This document shows positions 10,995 to 21,221 of a DNA stretch of 64,000 bases, one piece after another (position 1 is the first letter of the stretch; each line of letters opens with the position of its first letter). The notes below the pieces were generated by a model. That model was not told the origin of the DNA, made no database searches, and was given only the letters and a program-made list of their open reading frames with translations. The DNA is from Triatoma infestans (Eukaryota > Arthropoda > Insecta > Hemiptera > Reduviidae). The stretch spans positions 1-64,000 of the forward strand of contig JAAEAF010003562.1 in the NCBI GenBank assembly GCA_011037195.1, given 5' to 3'. A program made the position numbers and the translations under genes.

Positions 10995-11204
10995 TATGAT
11001 CACTATAAATTTGTTAACTATACTGGTTTCAGTTATTATCTTATCTCTTGACGTGAAGTACCCACCATGCCTTTTATCAAACAATCTATATTTAGGTACC
11101 GATCATAGCCATAAATATCTTCTATATTTTACTTATTAACTTTGCGTTTTATTGCCAATAGCATTTATTGTTTAAAAAAAAGAAGTCTCAAGAATAGAAT
11201 CTGT

Positions 11205-11345
11205 CAGGGAAGGTATTGGCTCAGTGGTAGAGCGCTGGACTTCCACGCGGAGGTCCCAGGTACGAGTCTAACAGTTTAGGGCCCGTTATAGGGGCGGGCA
11301 ACCCGGACATTTGTCTGGGGCGCCATTTTGGCTGTAAGTCTGGGA
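11205..11345 (+). repeat. tRNA-related SINE head with a different body
   Basis: An A-box-like 'ttggctcagtggtag' and a degenerate B box 'ggtacgagtc' form a tRNA-like head. The body that follows ('ggggcgggcaacccgg ... ggggcgcc') differs from the 8.1 kb SINE but resembles the GC-rich block at 15782, 19886 and 24897. There is no A tail. It may be a second SINE family or a chimaera. Confidence 0.5.
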
Positions 11346-11410
11346 AAAATACATTTGTGTTAAATACTCAAATTTCACTAATCGATTTTTTCTTTCGCTA
11401 AAAAGTTATA

Positions 11411-12648
11411 GTGCTGAAGACATCTTAGGGGACTACCAGTGTGGTTTTCGTAAGGGAAGATCCACGACTGATCAGATTTTTTCAATGAGGATGTTGATGG
11501 ACAAATTTTATGAAAATAATATTGACCTCCATCAAATTTATGCGGATTTTAAGATGGCGTATGACAGAGTGTCCCGGATAGGACTTGTTAGTTGTATGAG
11601 GGAACTCCAGATACCAGCCAAGCTGATCAGACTGGTAAAAATGGCCTTGACCAGAACCACGGCAAAAGTAGTAATTCAGAATACTCTGTCGCGGGGATTT
11701 CCTGTAAATGTGGGGCTGAGGCAGGGAGATCCGATGTTCCCCGTTCTCTTTAATTTAATTCTGGAAGTGGCTGTCCGTAATATAACCGAGAATCCCGGGG
11801 GTAGCATTTATAACCGCCTATCGCAGCTTTTTGCTTATGCCGATGACGTAGCAATTGTTGCAAGATCGGCAGCTGCACTAAAAAATGCTTTGGGGGAATT
11901 AGAGGAAGGACCGCAAAATTTGGTCTAGAAATAAATGAGGAAAAGACTAAATATATGGTGACCACCAGAAGATTGAGAAGATTCGGCGACTTACAAGTTG
12001 CTGAACATCGCTTTAAGGCTGCAAAAGATTTCAAGTATCTAGGCAGCTTACTAACGTGCAAAAACGACGTAAGCCTGGATATTAAGAGTAGAATAAACGC
12101 TGGAAATAGATGTTATGCAGCCTTGTTGCCGACACTCCGAAATAAATGCATATCAAGGCAGGCAAAAGTCACCATTTATAGGACGATCCTCAGACCAGCA
12201 GTTTTGTATGGTTCCGAAATCTGGACCCTAAGGAAGGCGGATGAATGAAAGGTAAATACCTGGGAAAGGATGGTGTTACGGACGATATATGGGTCCATCC
12301 AGGAAAATGGAGTTTACCGAATAAGGAGGAATAAAGAACTAAAAGAGCTTTACAGGGAGGAGGATCTTGTGGCCACAGTAAAAGACAGGCAGACTGCGCT
12401 GGTTGGGGCATTTGCACAGGATGGATGCCAGTCGGGGGGCAAAGAGGCTCTATGAAGGGCATCCCGGAGGGAAAAGACCGCGGGGCAGGCCCCGTTTAAA
12501 ATGGCTGGAAGATGTAGAAGAGGATCTGGGGAACATGGAGGTAAGGCAATGGAGAAGGAAAGTGGATGACAGAGACGCCTGGCAGCAAATTCTTCTGGCG
12601 AAGGCCAAGGTTCTTCAAGGACCGTAGAGCCAATGGAAGAAGAAGAAG
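11411..12648 (+). mobile_element. 5'-truncated LINE, RTE-like, second copy type
   Basis: An 11-bp duplication, aaaaagttata, flanks the insert (11400-11410 and 12649-12659). The 3' UTR is about 20 bases and ends in a GAA-repeat tail. The coding part starts in the finger region of the reverse transcriptase, so the 5' half is lost. It is related to, but clearly different from, the LINE at 719-1880: both end in a 'LQG(P/L)' C-terminus. Confidence 0.85.
11412..12627 (+). pseudogene. reverse transcriptase, C-terminal half, broken LINE ORF
   Basis: Recognisable blocks in order: 'EDILGDYQCGFRKGRSTTDQ', 'YADFKMAYDRV', 'GLRQGDPM', the catalytic 'YADDVAIV' near 11834-11860, 'KDFKYLGS', 'VLYGSEIW', and the tail 'GRPRLKWLEDVEEDL ... 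LQGP'. The frame is broken near 11910 (shift), by a TGA at 12246-12248, and by a second shift near 12395-12405 in what would be the 'LGHLHRM' block. Three lesions make it a dead copy, older than the intact frame at 738-1880. Confidence 0.85.
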
Positions 12649-12659
12649 AAAAAGTTATA

Positions 12660-12867
12660 TTGCGTAGCGTATTTATATTGTTTATGTCTTAAAGCTAAAA
12701 ATATTTACACTATTATTGAAACATTATCGCAGAATTTGTAAAGGACGATGCTTGAACTAGTTTGGACATGCATATACTTCTCTGAACAGAATAGCATTAG
12801 CACGTGAGCAGAGCGCTGCTTCAGTTTGTGGTTTGAACATGCATAGACTTGCTTAAAAAAATATATA
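12660..12867. other. short spacer
   Basis: Nothing is recognised before the Tc1 terminal repeat. Confidence 0.4.
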
Positions 12868-13029
12868 CACTGCTGGTAAAGTTTGGACTACCTAGATAAA
12901 AATGTATTATATTTATTTTTGTTAATTTAATGATTTGTTATGAATGAAATAAAATGTCAGTAATTCAAAAATGTTATATTTAATCTATATACAATAATAT
13001 AAGCGATAACAAATTCCTTACAAAGTGTA

Positions 13030-14010
13030 AATCTTTCCCAAGAATAAATTTCGGCTAAACGGCTTTATCATCAAAGTGACCACTTCTCCGCTTAATTACT
13101 TCTCTTATAATTCTAGCCATTCTCTCAATCAATTTATTGATTGTTTCGAATTCAATATTACTTCACACACTGTTCAGTATCTGCCACAGAGCACCTGGAG
13201 AATTAGGGCACTTGATACGAACTTTTCCATCTAGCTCATCCCACAAAAGTTCAATTGGATTCAAGACCGGGGATTGCGAGGGCCAGACCGTATTAACACA
13301 TATTTTTTATCTTCTTTTTCCCTTAAGGTATTGTCTACATAATTTGGAAGTATGTTTAGGGTCACTGTCCTGTTGCATATTGATTTTTTCCCCTACCAAT
13401 TGCTGACCGCAGGGTAAGGCGTAATTTTCTAAAATGCTTTTATAATTTTCGTTTTTATTATCCCGTCAATACGGGATAGCCTGAAAACATTCCCAAACCA
13501 TGACCTAGCCCTCTCTGTGCATAACGGTGGGTATTATGCATTGTGATTGTAGTTTTTCTGAGCTGAAAGATTCCTCCAACCTTTCACTGTGAAGTCTTTG
13601 TATTTCAAGCCCACTCTGAATGTTTCTTCTTGTTTGCATCCTTTAATAATGGTTTCAGCGTTGCAACTCTTCGTATTAAGTTCGCTTGACGAAGTCGCCT
13701 TTGAACAGTTGAGACAGAATTTGGCCTCGAGCTTGTTTTAATAACTTCCCCTCTGATTTCTGGAACTGTGAGTAGTCTGCTTCTTTTACTTCATAAAATA
13801 ATGAACTTATCCTCATCTGTGGTTGTTGATTTTGGTCTCCCGGAGCGATGTAAATCTTCATGATCACCATATTTTTTAAACCGTTTGATAGCACGGAGAA
13901 CACCATTTTTTTGAAATTTTAAGTTCAGCCAGTATTTTTCGTTCTGATTTCCCTATTTTATGCAAAGTTCAAATGGCACTTCTGGTAGCAACACTCAGTT
14001 TTTTAACTTT
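13030..14010 (-). pseudogene. Tc1-like transposase relic
   Basis: Minus-strand frames, stitched over several stops and shifts, show the Tc1 order: a helix-turn-helix region ('AIKRFKKYGDHEDLHRSGRP'), 'LTVPEIRGEV', 'STVQRRLRQANL', and near the end 'PNSPGALWQIL' plus a C-terminal 'RSGHFDD'-like block about 13065-13080. The DDE core is present only in decayed form ('NRTVTLNILPNYVD' stretch, 13320-13390). It is inactive. Family assignment rests on block order and TA-flanked ends. Confidence 0.8.
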
Positions 14011-14050
14011 GCACATTTTGTATTAATTCAAAAGAGGAAAAATCAACGTT

Positions 14051-14877
14051 GCAATAAGATGTACTCGTAAACCGTAAAGATATACTCGTAAACCGTGAAG
14101 ATATACTCGTAATCGTGAAGATATACTCGTAACCATGAAGATATACTCGTAAACCGTGAAGATATACTCGTAACCGTGAAGATATACTCGTAAACCGTAA
14201 AGATATACTCGTAAACCGTGAAGATATACTCGTAATCGTGAAGATATACTCGTAAACCGTAAAGATATACTCGTAAACCGTAAAGATATACTCGTAACCG
14301 TAAAGATATACTCGTAAACTGTGAAGATATACTCGTAACCGTGAAGATATACTCGTAAACCGTAAAGATATACTCGTAACCGTGAAGATATACTCGTAAC
14401 CGTGAAGATCTACTCGTAAACGTAAGATATACTCGTACCGGAAACTCGTAAAATATACTCGTAAACCGTAAAGATATAACCGTTGAATATACTCGTAACC
14501 GTGAAGATATACCGCTAAGAATACTCGTAACCGTGATATACTCGTAATCGTACTCGTAACCGTGATAGATACTCGAAAACTCGTAACGTGAGATATACTC
14601 GTAAACGTGAGATATAATCGAACCGTAAAGGGATATACTCGTAACCGTGAAGATATACTCGTAAACCGTAAAGATATACTCGTAATCGTGAAGATATACT
14701 CGTAAACCGTAAAGATATACTCGTAACCGTGAAGATATACTCGTAACCGTGAAGATGTACTCGTAATCGTGAAGATATACTCGTAACCGTGAAGATATAC
14801 TCGTAACCGTGAAGATATACTCGTAATCGTGAAGATATACTCGTAAACGCAAAAAAATATACTCGTAAACCGTGAAG
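14051..14877. repeat. 20/21-bp minisatellite array
   Basis: About 40 head-to-tail units of gaagatatactcgtaaccgt (20 bp) or a 21-bp form with an extra A in 'aaaccgt', plus 'aatcgt' variants. Units from about 14415 to 14630 are irregular (deleted or shuffled), while both flanks are regular. It sits inside the Tc1 element, just upstream of its transposase. The minus strand stays open for 285 codons across the array, but that product is only the translated repeat. Confidence 0.95.
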
Positions 14878-15054
14878 CTCAAGGAGTGAACTAATCCCAA
14901 TTAAATAAAATATAATAAAAAGTAAGTAAATAATGATTTGTTGACAAATAATAAAAGGTCCTAATCTATAAACAGATTCAATAATTTGAAAGAAATTATT
15001 CTCTGTGAATTACTAACAAATCCAAGAGGTAAATTGTTTTTCAAAGGACAAAGT

Positions 15055-15067
15055 GTATATTATGTTA
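15055..15067 (+). repeat. LINE target-site duplication, left copy
   Basis: gtatattatgtta, repeated perfectly at 15598-15610. Confidence 0.85.
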
Positions 15068-15597
15068 GATTGGATAGGGGAGGGCCCCGCCTCATTCCAC
15101 TGCGGCCTTAATTGAGAGGTCTATTGTGGATCCTCTGGGTATGGCATCCCTCAGCTTCGCCCTCTTAATCAGGCCTAGCAATGCTGAAAGTGGCTCCGTC
15201 ATAAAGCTCGTGGCTTCGGGATTGCTAGTCCCAGTTGAAGAAACCTTGTCCTCGCCAGGCCGACACACTCACAAAGGACGTATGCCGGGGTTTCCTCCTC
15301 GGCCCTGCAGAAACGCCATAACGCGTTGACTGCTAGTAGTAAATGGTGTATGTGCCTATTCAGCCGCCTGCAATGCCCCGTTAGTAGACCCACTTAACTC
15401 TCTTATATCTCTTCGGCTACGGCTCATAGATCCCTGGTGAATGTAGGTAAATGTCTAACAAAAAATTTAGCCTGCCTCTGCCCTGGCGTTCTTTCCCATC
15501 GCAGCTGCTGGTCTTCCATCCATTCCTTCATAGAAGCGTGAATGAGGCTCCTGGGCAACCCTAGATGGGCTCCGGGCGTATAAAAGTATCCTTCGAG
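15068..15597 (-). mobile_element. short LINE 3' fragment, I/R1-like, with target duplication
   Basis: A 13-bp duplication flanks it. Minus-strand translation gives the LINE C-terminal block with 'LLTGHCRRLNRHIHHLLLA' and a Cys/His knuckle ('CRAEEETPAYVLCEC', first Cys of the pair replaced). The 3' UTR (plus strand 15080-15125) shares 'gcctcattccactgcgg' and 'gtctattgtggatcc' with the copy at 36704-37243. Only the last ~530 bp of the element is present. Frame breaks show it is dead. Confidence 0.85.
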
Positions 15598-15610
15598 GTA
15601 TATTATGTTA
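15598..15610 (+). repeat. LINE target-site duplication, right copy
   Basis: gtatattatgtta, identical to 15055-15067. Confidence 0.85.
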
Positions 15611-15781
15611 ATAAAATATTTATTTTAAAGGATGCCATTTAAATGGGGGAAGTATTATGTATAATTCACGTTACTGGAAAATTCTTAGTACAATGTAACT
15701 ATATTTTTCTTTAAAGAATTTTAGTAAATAACTAAATTTTTTTACTGATCCCAAACTTCTGATCGGTAGTGTATAAATAAA

Positions 15782-15850
15782 AAGGGGCGGCAATTTGTCT
15801 TTTTTTCCGGGGCGACGTAACCGCTAGAGCGAGCGCTGCAACAGCCATAG
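15782..15850 (+). repeat. GC-rich repeat block next to Tc1 end
   Basis: ggggcggcaatttgtc then 'ccggggcgacgtaaccgcta' recurs just outside the Tc1-type right end at 19886-19940 and 24897-24950, where it leads into a SINE body. It may be the 5' part of a SINE variant. Confidence 0.5.
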
Positions 15851-15949
15851 AACTGCAAAGGCTTAACTTGCAAACAAATTAAGAACAAAACTAGTTAAGT
15901 TAATTCATTTTGCCAGAATTTAATTTTTGGATTGCACAGACGGCAAAAT

Positions 15950-16125
15950 CCATCCGACAGTGCGAATTTACTAAATTTTTTTTTTTTTTTTTTTTTTACT
16001 TTTTCGTGATTTTCTCAAAATTGGCTGCAACGATTTTCTTTAAACATTGAATACTATCTACACATAAATTCTTAACACTTTTATTTGCCATATTTTTCTG
16101 GAGGAACAATAGCAATATGCTTTTC
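15950..16125 (-). repeat. fragment of the 'cttccggtt' TIR element
   Basis: Reverse-orientation match to internal modules ('ttcgtgattttctcaaaa', 'gattttctttaaac', 'tttatttgccatatttt') of the copies at 2.1, 4.2 and 37.8 kb. No ends present. Confidence 0.5.
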
Positions 16126-16134
16126 TCTAGAGTA

Positions 16135-16979
16135 CAGTAAACTCCCGATTATCCGGGCTAATGGTGGCGAGGTGCGGCATGGGTAATCGTAAAAACGGAT
16201 AATCCGAACTATAATTATTTATTTCTAAAATACAACATATTATGCATTTCTAAGGCAGACAATTATTTTAACATGTTTAATGCTCATTATTATTAAGAAA
16301 ATCCATGATTTTGGTTTGTTTGCAGGAATCTTTTAATGATTTTTTAATATCAGTTCGAATTTTTCTGTCGAGCTATTATGTCGTTATAGTCGAATTCGCG
16401 CATTGGTTGATTACTCCAACAAAGTGTCAACAGAATTCAAGGCCGTGTTGTGACTAATGCGATTGATAATTTCTTCTTCTCCACTTTCAGCTTCATTCTC
16501 TTGCTCTTCTGGTTGAATGAGATCGTAAATAATATCCGCGCCACTCATAACTTGAAAACCTCCATCACATGAATCATGTTCTAACCACTCCTCAATATTT
16601 TCTCTATCAACATTTTCAAAGCCACCTAAATTTGCCATTAGCTCACTCATTTCAGATACTATTTCACTCGTCTCGGGCTCGATAGGATCCAAAAAAATCA
16701 CCTTCTACATTTAGTAGAATTTTCCTCCACGAGTGTTATTGGCTTTATTTTGTTCCAAGATTGAGTTACACCATGTATCGCATCCAATATTGTCATTTTT
16801 TTTCCAAAATTTAATCAAATCATCACCTTCATTACAAAGGCTTTTAATATGGTCATTGTGGTAATGTTGTTTCATAATGAGATAACCCCTTGATCCATGG
16901 GTTAAATTTTTAAATTAAATTCATGCACGGATAATGCGCAAACCGGATAATCCGCCCATGGATAATCGGGAGTTTACTG
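16135..16979 (-). mobile_element. pogo/Tigger-like DNA transposon, deletion derivative (array copy 1)
   Basis: The left end cagtaaactcccgattatcc (16135-16154) and the right end ggataatcgggagtttactg (16960-16979) are perfect inverted repeats, flanked by TA on both sides (16133-16134, 16980-16981). The 845-bp body keeps only the C-terminal part of a Tigger/jerky-type transposase. This is the only one of the three array copies with both ends. Confidence 0.88.
16411..16905 (-). pseudogene. Tigger/jerky-type transposase C-terminus, relic
   Basis: The 96-residue frame at 16411-16701 has the acidic C-terminal tail typical of Tigger transposases ('NIEEWLEHDSCDGGFQVMSG ... DLIQPEEQENE ... ISHNTALNSVDTLL'). 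Upstream, in another frame, is the end of the DDE domain ('HYHNDHIKSLCNEGD ... TILDAIHGVTQSWNKI'), seen more fully in copy 2. The catalytic core and the DNA-binding domain are deleted. Confidence 0.8.
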
Positions 16980-16981
16980 TA

Positions 16982-18080
16982 CCACTAAAATAGCTGATTA
17001 TGATGAAGTCCCGAAAATAAAACTTTTGAGACAAACAAATAATGAAAAAAATTAGATTCAAATAAAGGTTGTACAAGAAAAAAATTATGTTCCTAATCAA
17101 AATGATGCTCTGTTGACAAAGTCATCACCATTTTCCCTCTAGTCTAGATTTGACATCGCTAAATTTATTTAGTCTACTGCCGCGGTTTAGGAAAAAGAAA
17201 TCTGGTATAAAACAATAGCCCTTCATTCCTTTATTGTATAATTCAATTGCAAATAAACGGTTAGTGGACATGTATTACAGATAAATGAAGGAGTTGAGGA
17301 TTATAGTAGTTATCTAAATAAGATTGCATTGTATGATAGCAAGCTCTCTATCAATCCAATAGCAATGCTTGTGATGGCAATTTGCAGGACAATATAAGGA
17401 CAACACCCTTCACACACTTCATAAGTATTAAATAAAATAAATACATGTAACTTAATAGAAAGAAAATAACGATTACTTTTAGAGTCACAATTAGCCCCGT
17501 TTAACAAATAATTGAATCATTAATAAAAGACATAAAAAAAAGATAGAGCTAAGGAACAAATACAAAATTTTTCTTTTTTCTAACTGCTTGAAGAATGTAA
17601 TTGTTGTAGATGAAGTTCATTCTGAAAAATTAGGACTATTCTTAAAATAGATACAAAAAAAATTTCAATTTTACATTTTAGTTGAAATAAAAAAAGAAAA
17701 AAAGTTAAAAACTAATAAAATTAACGTTTCTGAATTAACCGCCAGGTAACAGCACTTACTTAATCTAGAATTTGTAGTAGTTCAAATAATTGCCGCTAGA
17801 AAGCATAAGCTTTTAGATATACAGAATTGTAGTTCCAAAATTCGCCACCCGATCACAGCGCCATCCTTGTGATGTAAAAAATTTTTCAATAGTTTAAAAG
17901 GCGTCGTTGTGAAGGGACGGGAATAGTGCGATGAACTCCCGTCTTTGGAAGTAGCGACACCTAGTGACAAACTATATAACCATAAATAAAATTGATTTCC
18001 CAGTAGGTGTTGCTATCTGGTGGCCACCTTTATAACTAAAAATATACTAATTTTATGTAGTCACTTTATTAATTAGAAAA
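16982..18080. other. unassigned AT-rich part of the array unit
   Basis: Present in all three copies (22020-23115, 25692-26770). It includes 'tctagtctagatttgacatc', 'taaccgccaggtaacagcac' and 'tagtgacaaactatataacc'. No frame is conserved among copies, so it looks non-coding. Confidence 0.5.
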
Positions 18081-18084
18081 CAAA

Positions 18085-18240
18085 AAAAATCTGGTGTAAA
18101 CACTCACACAAATTTCTCTCACTCCAGTTTTCAAAATTGTAATCGACAAACTTGTAGTATACCAAATTTAACAAAATTCGTCGGTGTTTTTCTGGAGAAA
18201 ATCACAAAAACTGAAAAAATTACTTAGACCTACATTATAT
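18085..18240 (+). repeat. end of the 'cttccggtt' TIR element in array copy 1
   Basis: 'aaaaaatctggtgtaaacactcacac' lead-in, 'ctctcactccagttttcaaa' and 'attcgtcggtgtttttctgg' match the start of the copy at 37.8 kb. Equivalent stretches are at 23123-23275 and 26783-26935. The rest of the element is absent. Confidence 0.65.
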
Positions 18241-19011
18241 TGAAAAAAAAGCGTACACTTCATTTTTAAACTAGAAATAAATGAATATATTAATTATATT
18301 AATATAAATTAATAAAATTCAAATATTTATTTATCTTTTTTCTACATTATATTTCTTTCGCAAGCTATTAAGATAATTTTTGGCATATTATTGGCCAAGA
18401 TAATGCTTTATATGATATTTTCCGCTCCTTTCTTTTTCATGAGAGGGCTCAGATTTTTTACATTTGTTTTTCAGCTAGAAGCTGTAGAGGGCTGCGAATA
18501 TTAATATTATCATATGCGATAATTTAGATAGAATGTTAAAATGAGAAATTTAAGACTATTGAAGGATAGATTCAAATAGTAATCCATCCTATACAGTCAT
18601 TATTTTTATAAGCATTTATATGTAACTACCAACATACAGTACAAAAACTTCTATCTAAATCTTGTCAATAAAATTTACGGGTTAATTTCATTTGTTGGTA
18701 TTTGACTGAATATTGTATTTGACATATTTTTGAAAGCAGCTTCAAAATCTCATGAAATGGCTGGTCCAATTGCTGAAACATTTCTTGAGAAATTTCGTTC
18801 AATATTTACTCATTTATTGCTTAAAGAAACTATACATTTCTATAGCAAGAGATAGAGCTCTGCTGAAAGCTGAACAAAAATACAAACATTACAAGAAGAA
18901 ACATTAGAAACATTACAGCTTAATCTTCAAAGTAATAAAATAATATTAAACACTTGATTAATAAAATAGACAGTAACAATGATTTAAATTAACTTTATTT
19001 ATTTATACAAA
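18241..19011. other. unassigned AT-rich part of the array unit, before the LINE end
   Basis: Shared with copy 2 (23276-24025); copy 3 stops at the equivalent of about 18452. The last ~100 bp is probably LINE 3' UTR. No gene seen. Confidence 0.4.
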
Positions 19012-19845
19012 TTATTTTAGGGAAGGAGCTTGAGGGATCTCCTCGTAGTTATTAAATATAGTACCTTTACAAACCTGTGTATACCTTTCCTCCAAAGCCT
19101 CAGAGATAAAATAAAATAAGTGATTTAACTTTTCTTTATTTTCTATATCTAGTAAGTTAGCAAAAACATAAGAACTGTGTGAAGGTAAATACCTATTTAA
19201 TAACCTCCTTCTCAAACGTTTATAATAAGGGCATTCCAAAATAAAGTGCATAATATTATCATTTTTCCCCTCCGCACAAGTGAAGCAACTCTTTTAGGAT
19301 CAAATAAATGGGCTATTCCATTATAAAAAATCCATGGGTGACGATGACTAGCTACTCTAAGTTGAGCTATCAATCTGGTTTAAATGATATTGCACCTAAT
19401 ATTTACAATGAACTCCCAGTAGCCAAGGGACATATCAGTCTATAGTGGATGTTATAGAAGAGTTAAGTACTTCATTGATGTCAGTTTAGAGAAAGATTGT
19501 TTTAGTTATTAGACACCGCATGCTGCGCCTCCCAGTTGCCCTGCGCTCCGATATAGAATAAAGCATTTCTCTCACAAGAGCCACCCAGTTAAAAGGAATG
19601 TCAGAACCATCCAAAAGCTTCACAAGTCTTCTATAGCATATCTTCAGAGGTAAACTGCTTTAAATCGATAAAATCTTCCGCCAAAATCTTATAGATTTAT
19701 TAAATATTAGTTTTTATTTGCCGTCATTCAACTTCCAGCAAACGAAACTATTGGGGACTTTCGTGGCAGATTTAAGAGCTACTTTAAGAATTTCAATTGG
19801 ACACGATCGATTATAGTGAAGTAGTTCAAGACCCAATTTTTTAAC
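19012..19845 (-). pseudogene. LINE C-terminal fragment with Cys/His knuckle (array copy 1)
   Basis: Minus-strand frames give, in order, 'LGLELLHYNRSCPIEILKVA', 'LLDGSDIPFNWVALVREML', 'RLIAQLRVASHRHPWIFYNG', then a C-x2-C-x9-H-x4-C knuckle ('CFTC ... HFILEC') and 'RRLLNRYLPSHSSYVFANLL', ending at a TAA at 19012-19014. This is the usual C-terminus of a non-LTR retrotransposon polyprotein. At least two frame changes and an upstream stop make it a relic. The type differs from the LINEs at 0.7, 11.4 and 60.5 kb. Confidence 0.7.
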
Positions 19846-19849
19846 TGAT

Positions 19850-19884
19850 CTCAAACTTCTGATCGGTAGTGTATATATTCTTAA
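19850..19884 (+). repeat. Tc1-type terminal repeat fragment (array copy 1)
   Basis: 'actgatctcaaacttctgat' followed by 'cggtagtgtata' matches the right end of the Tc1 element at 15744-15773. No partner end is recognised in the unit. Confidence 0.65.
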
Positions 19885-19885
19885 C

Positions 19886-20104
19886 AGGCGGCAATTTGTC
19901 TTTTTGTCCGGGGCGACGTAACCGCTAGAGCGGGCGCTTGTGCTGTCCTTAGATTTTCTCTTTCTAGAAACCTCTACAGCTCACTGTCTGGTGATGGATA
20001 TTTAGTGTTGTCTGTAACGAGAGAAGTCTGCCCAGAGGCCGGCAGGGCATGAAGAAACTTCCGGGAGTCAATGATTTTAGCTGTTGATGCATCTTAAAAA
20101 AGTA
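19886..20104 (+). repeat. SINE body with GC-rich 5' block (array copy 1)
   Basis: The GC-rich block leads into the SINE body 'ccttagattttctctttcta ... ctcactgtctggtgatgga ... ggccggcagggcatg' and ends 'gttgatgcatcttaaaaa'. It replaces the tRNA-like head with another sequence. The copy-2 equivalent is at 24896-25110. Confidence 0.65.
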
Positions 20105-20280
20105 GCGTCATTGAGATTTTAATTGTCCAGCTGTTATAAGAGGAAGTACTGCGATCACATCAAATTTTCAAAATTGATTTTTCAACAGAAATACAATTTT
20201 TGATTCCCAAAATATGAAGAATTGATGCTTAATTTTTATTAATTGTTTAATAAAAGTAATAATAACAATAATGTTATTCC

Positions 20281-20318
20281 AGCGCGTTATCACTGAGCTA
20301 ATCTCTTCCTTTCCTTAA
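20281..20318 (-). repeat. SINE head fragment
   Basis: On the minus strand: 'ggaagagattagctcagtga' then 'taacgcgct', matching the A-box end of the 8.1 kb SINE. The equivalent in copy 2 is 25289-25320. Confidence 0.6.
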
Positions 20319-20489
20319 GTTCTCTAGAACATGAAGAAATATTTTTTGCGAATGATCTGGATTATGTGTTTGTCTGAACAAAATATCTCAAAAAGAATAA
20401 TCGCAGGAGGTCAAAATTGGTATTCTGTTTTGGTACTAACAGTGCATTTGACACGAAGGTTTCGAGTAAAATCCAGCTACCGGGAACCG

Positions 20490-20645
20490 GCAACGGTTCC
20501 AGGTTCGAGTGCAGTAGTGTTGCCTTAGATTTTCTCTTCCTAGGAGCCCTACTGCTCACTTTGTCCGGTGATAGGCAGTGTTGTCTGTAACCAGAGTACA
20601 CTCTGTGCCTGGCAGTGCACTGAAAAGGCTCCGGGCACCAATTAT
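20490..20645 (+). repeat. SINE partial copy (array copy 1)
   Basis: A B-box-like 'ggttccaggttcgagtgcag' leads into 'ccttagattttctcttccta' and the conserved 'gtccggtgat' and 'ggcagtgcactgaaaaggct' blocks. It has no A tail. It recurs at 27178-27300 and, cut short, at 25500-25561. Confidence 0.75.
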
Positions 20646-21221
20646 CAATGATCAACAACAAAATTAAAACAAGCAAAAAAATGTATTACATAGAAATTAT
20701 TGCAAGTTTAAACTGCCTTGGGTAACTAAATATTGCTTCACAAAATAGCCACTAGATCACAACACCTGGCAGGTGCCCAATCAGTCAATCATCATAATAT
20801 TATGTGAACAAAATAATAAACAAATTCCTTTACAAAATTTATTATTAATGGTAATGTTTAAGAGCCAATAATCATTGAATCTCACATGAAATTGTTGCAA
20901 ATGGTGTCATAACGATTTTTCTTAGAAAATTTTAAAATCTTATAATACTGAATCGTGAATTTAGATTTACTTCCATATAATTTTATAGAAGACGAAGTCT
21001 TGTTTTTGTTTAAAAAAAAAAAAGGTAAAAAAATTCTCCTACTGAAAACTTGTTTATACTAACAAATTCGTTAATTATATTCACAAGATTTTTCAATAAA
21101 AAATATCTGCCACATTTTCCAGACCTGTACAATAGTTTTAAGTTCGCACAAATCAAAATTGTTCTTTAATTTAGGTAGGTTAAAGAGATTTCCTTATGTT
21201 GTTTCTCCATGTTGAGAAAAA

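Larger units (their letters stand above)
12868..15771 (-). mobile_element. Tc1-like DNA transposon, split by a minisatellite and a LINE
   Basis: The left end reads cactgctggtaaagtttgga (12868 on) and the right end, reverse-complemented, cactaccgatcagaagtttg (from 15771). Both are flanked by TA, the Tc1/mariner target. The transposase relic runs on the minus strand. The total is 2904 bp; removing the minisatellite (about 830 bp) and the LINE with one target copy (543 bp) leaves about 1.5 kb, the usual Tc1 size. The right-end sequence recurs at 19.86 and 24.87 kb in the tandem array. Confidence 0.8.
16198..21203 (+). repeat. tandem array, copy 1 (about 5.0 kb)
   Basis: Order of parts: Tigger remnant, about 1.1 kb of unassigned AT-rich DNA, the start of a 'cttccggtt' TIR element (18085-18240), about 0.75 kb more, a LINE 3' end (19012-19845), a Tc1 right end, SINE pieces, and about 550 bp ending 'taggttaaagagatttcctta'. 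Copy 2 repeats this at an offset of about 5.0 kb with high identity; copy 3 holds the first and last parts only. Confidence 0.9.

Noticed and set aside
14051..14877. CRISPR array
   Set aside because: Units are contiguous repeats without unique spacers, in a eukaryotic transposon.
14043..14900. A 285-residue Tyr-rich protein
   Set aside because: It is translation of a 20/21-bp minisatellite; there is no unique sequence, promoter or conserved end.
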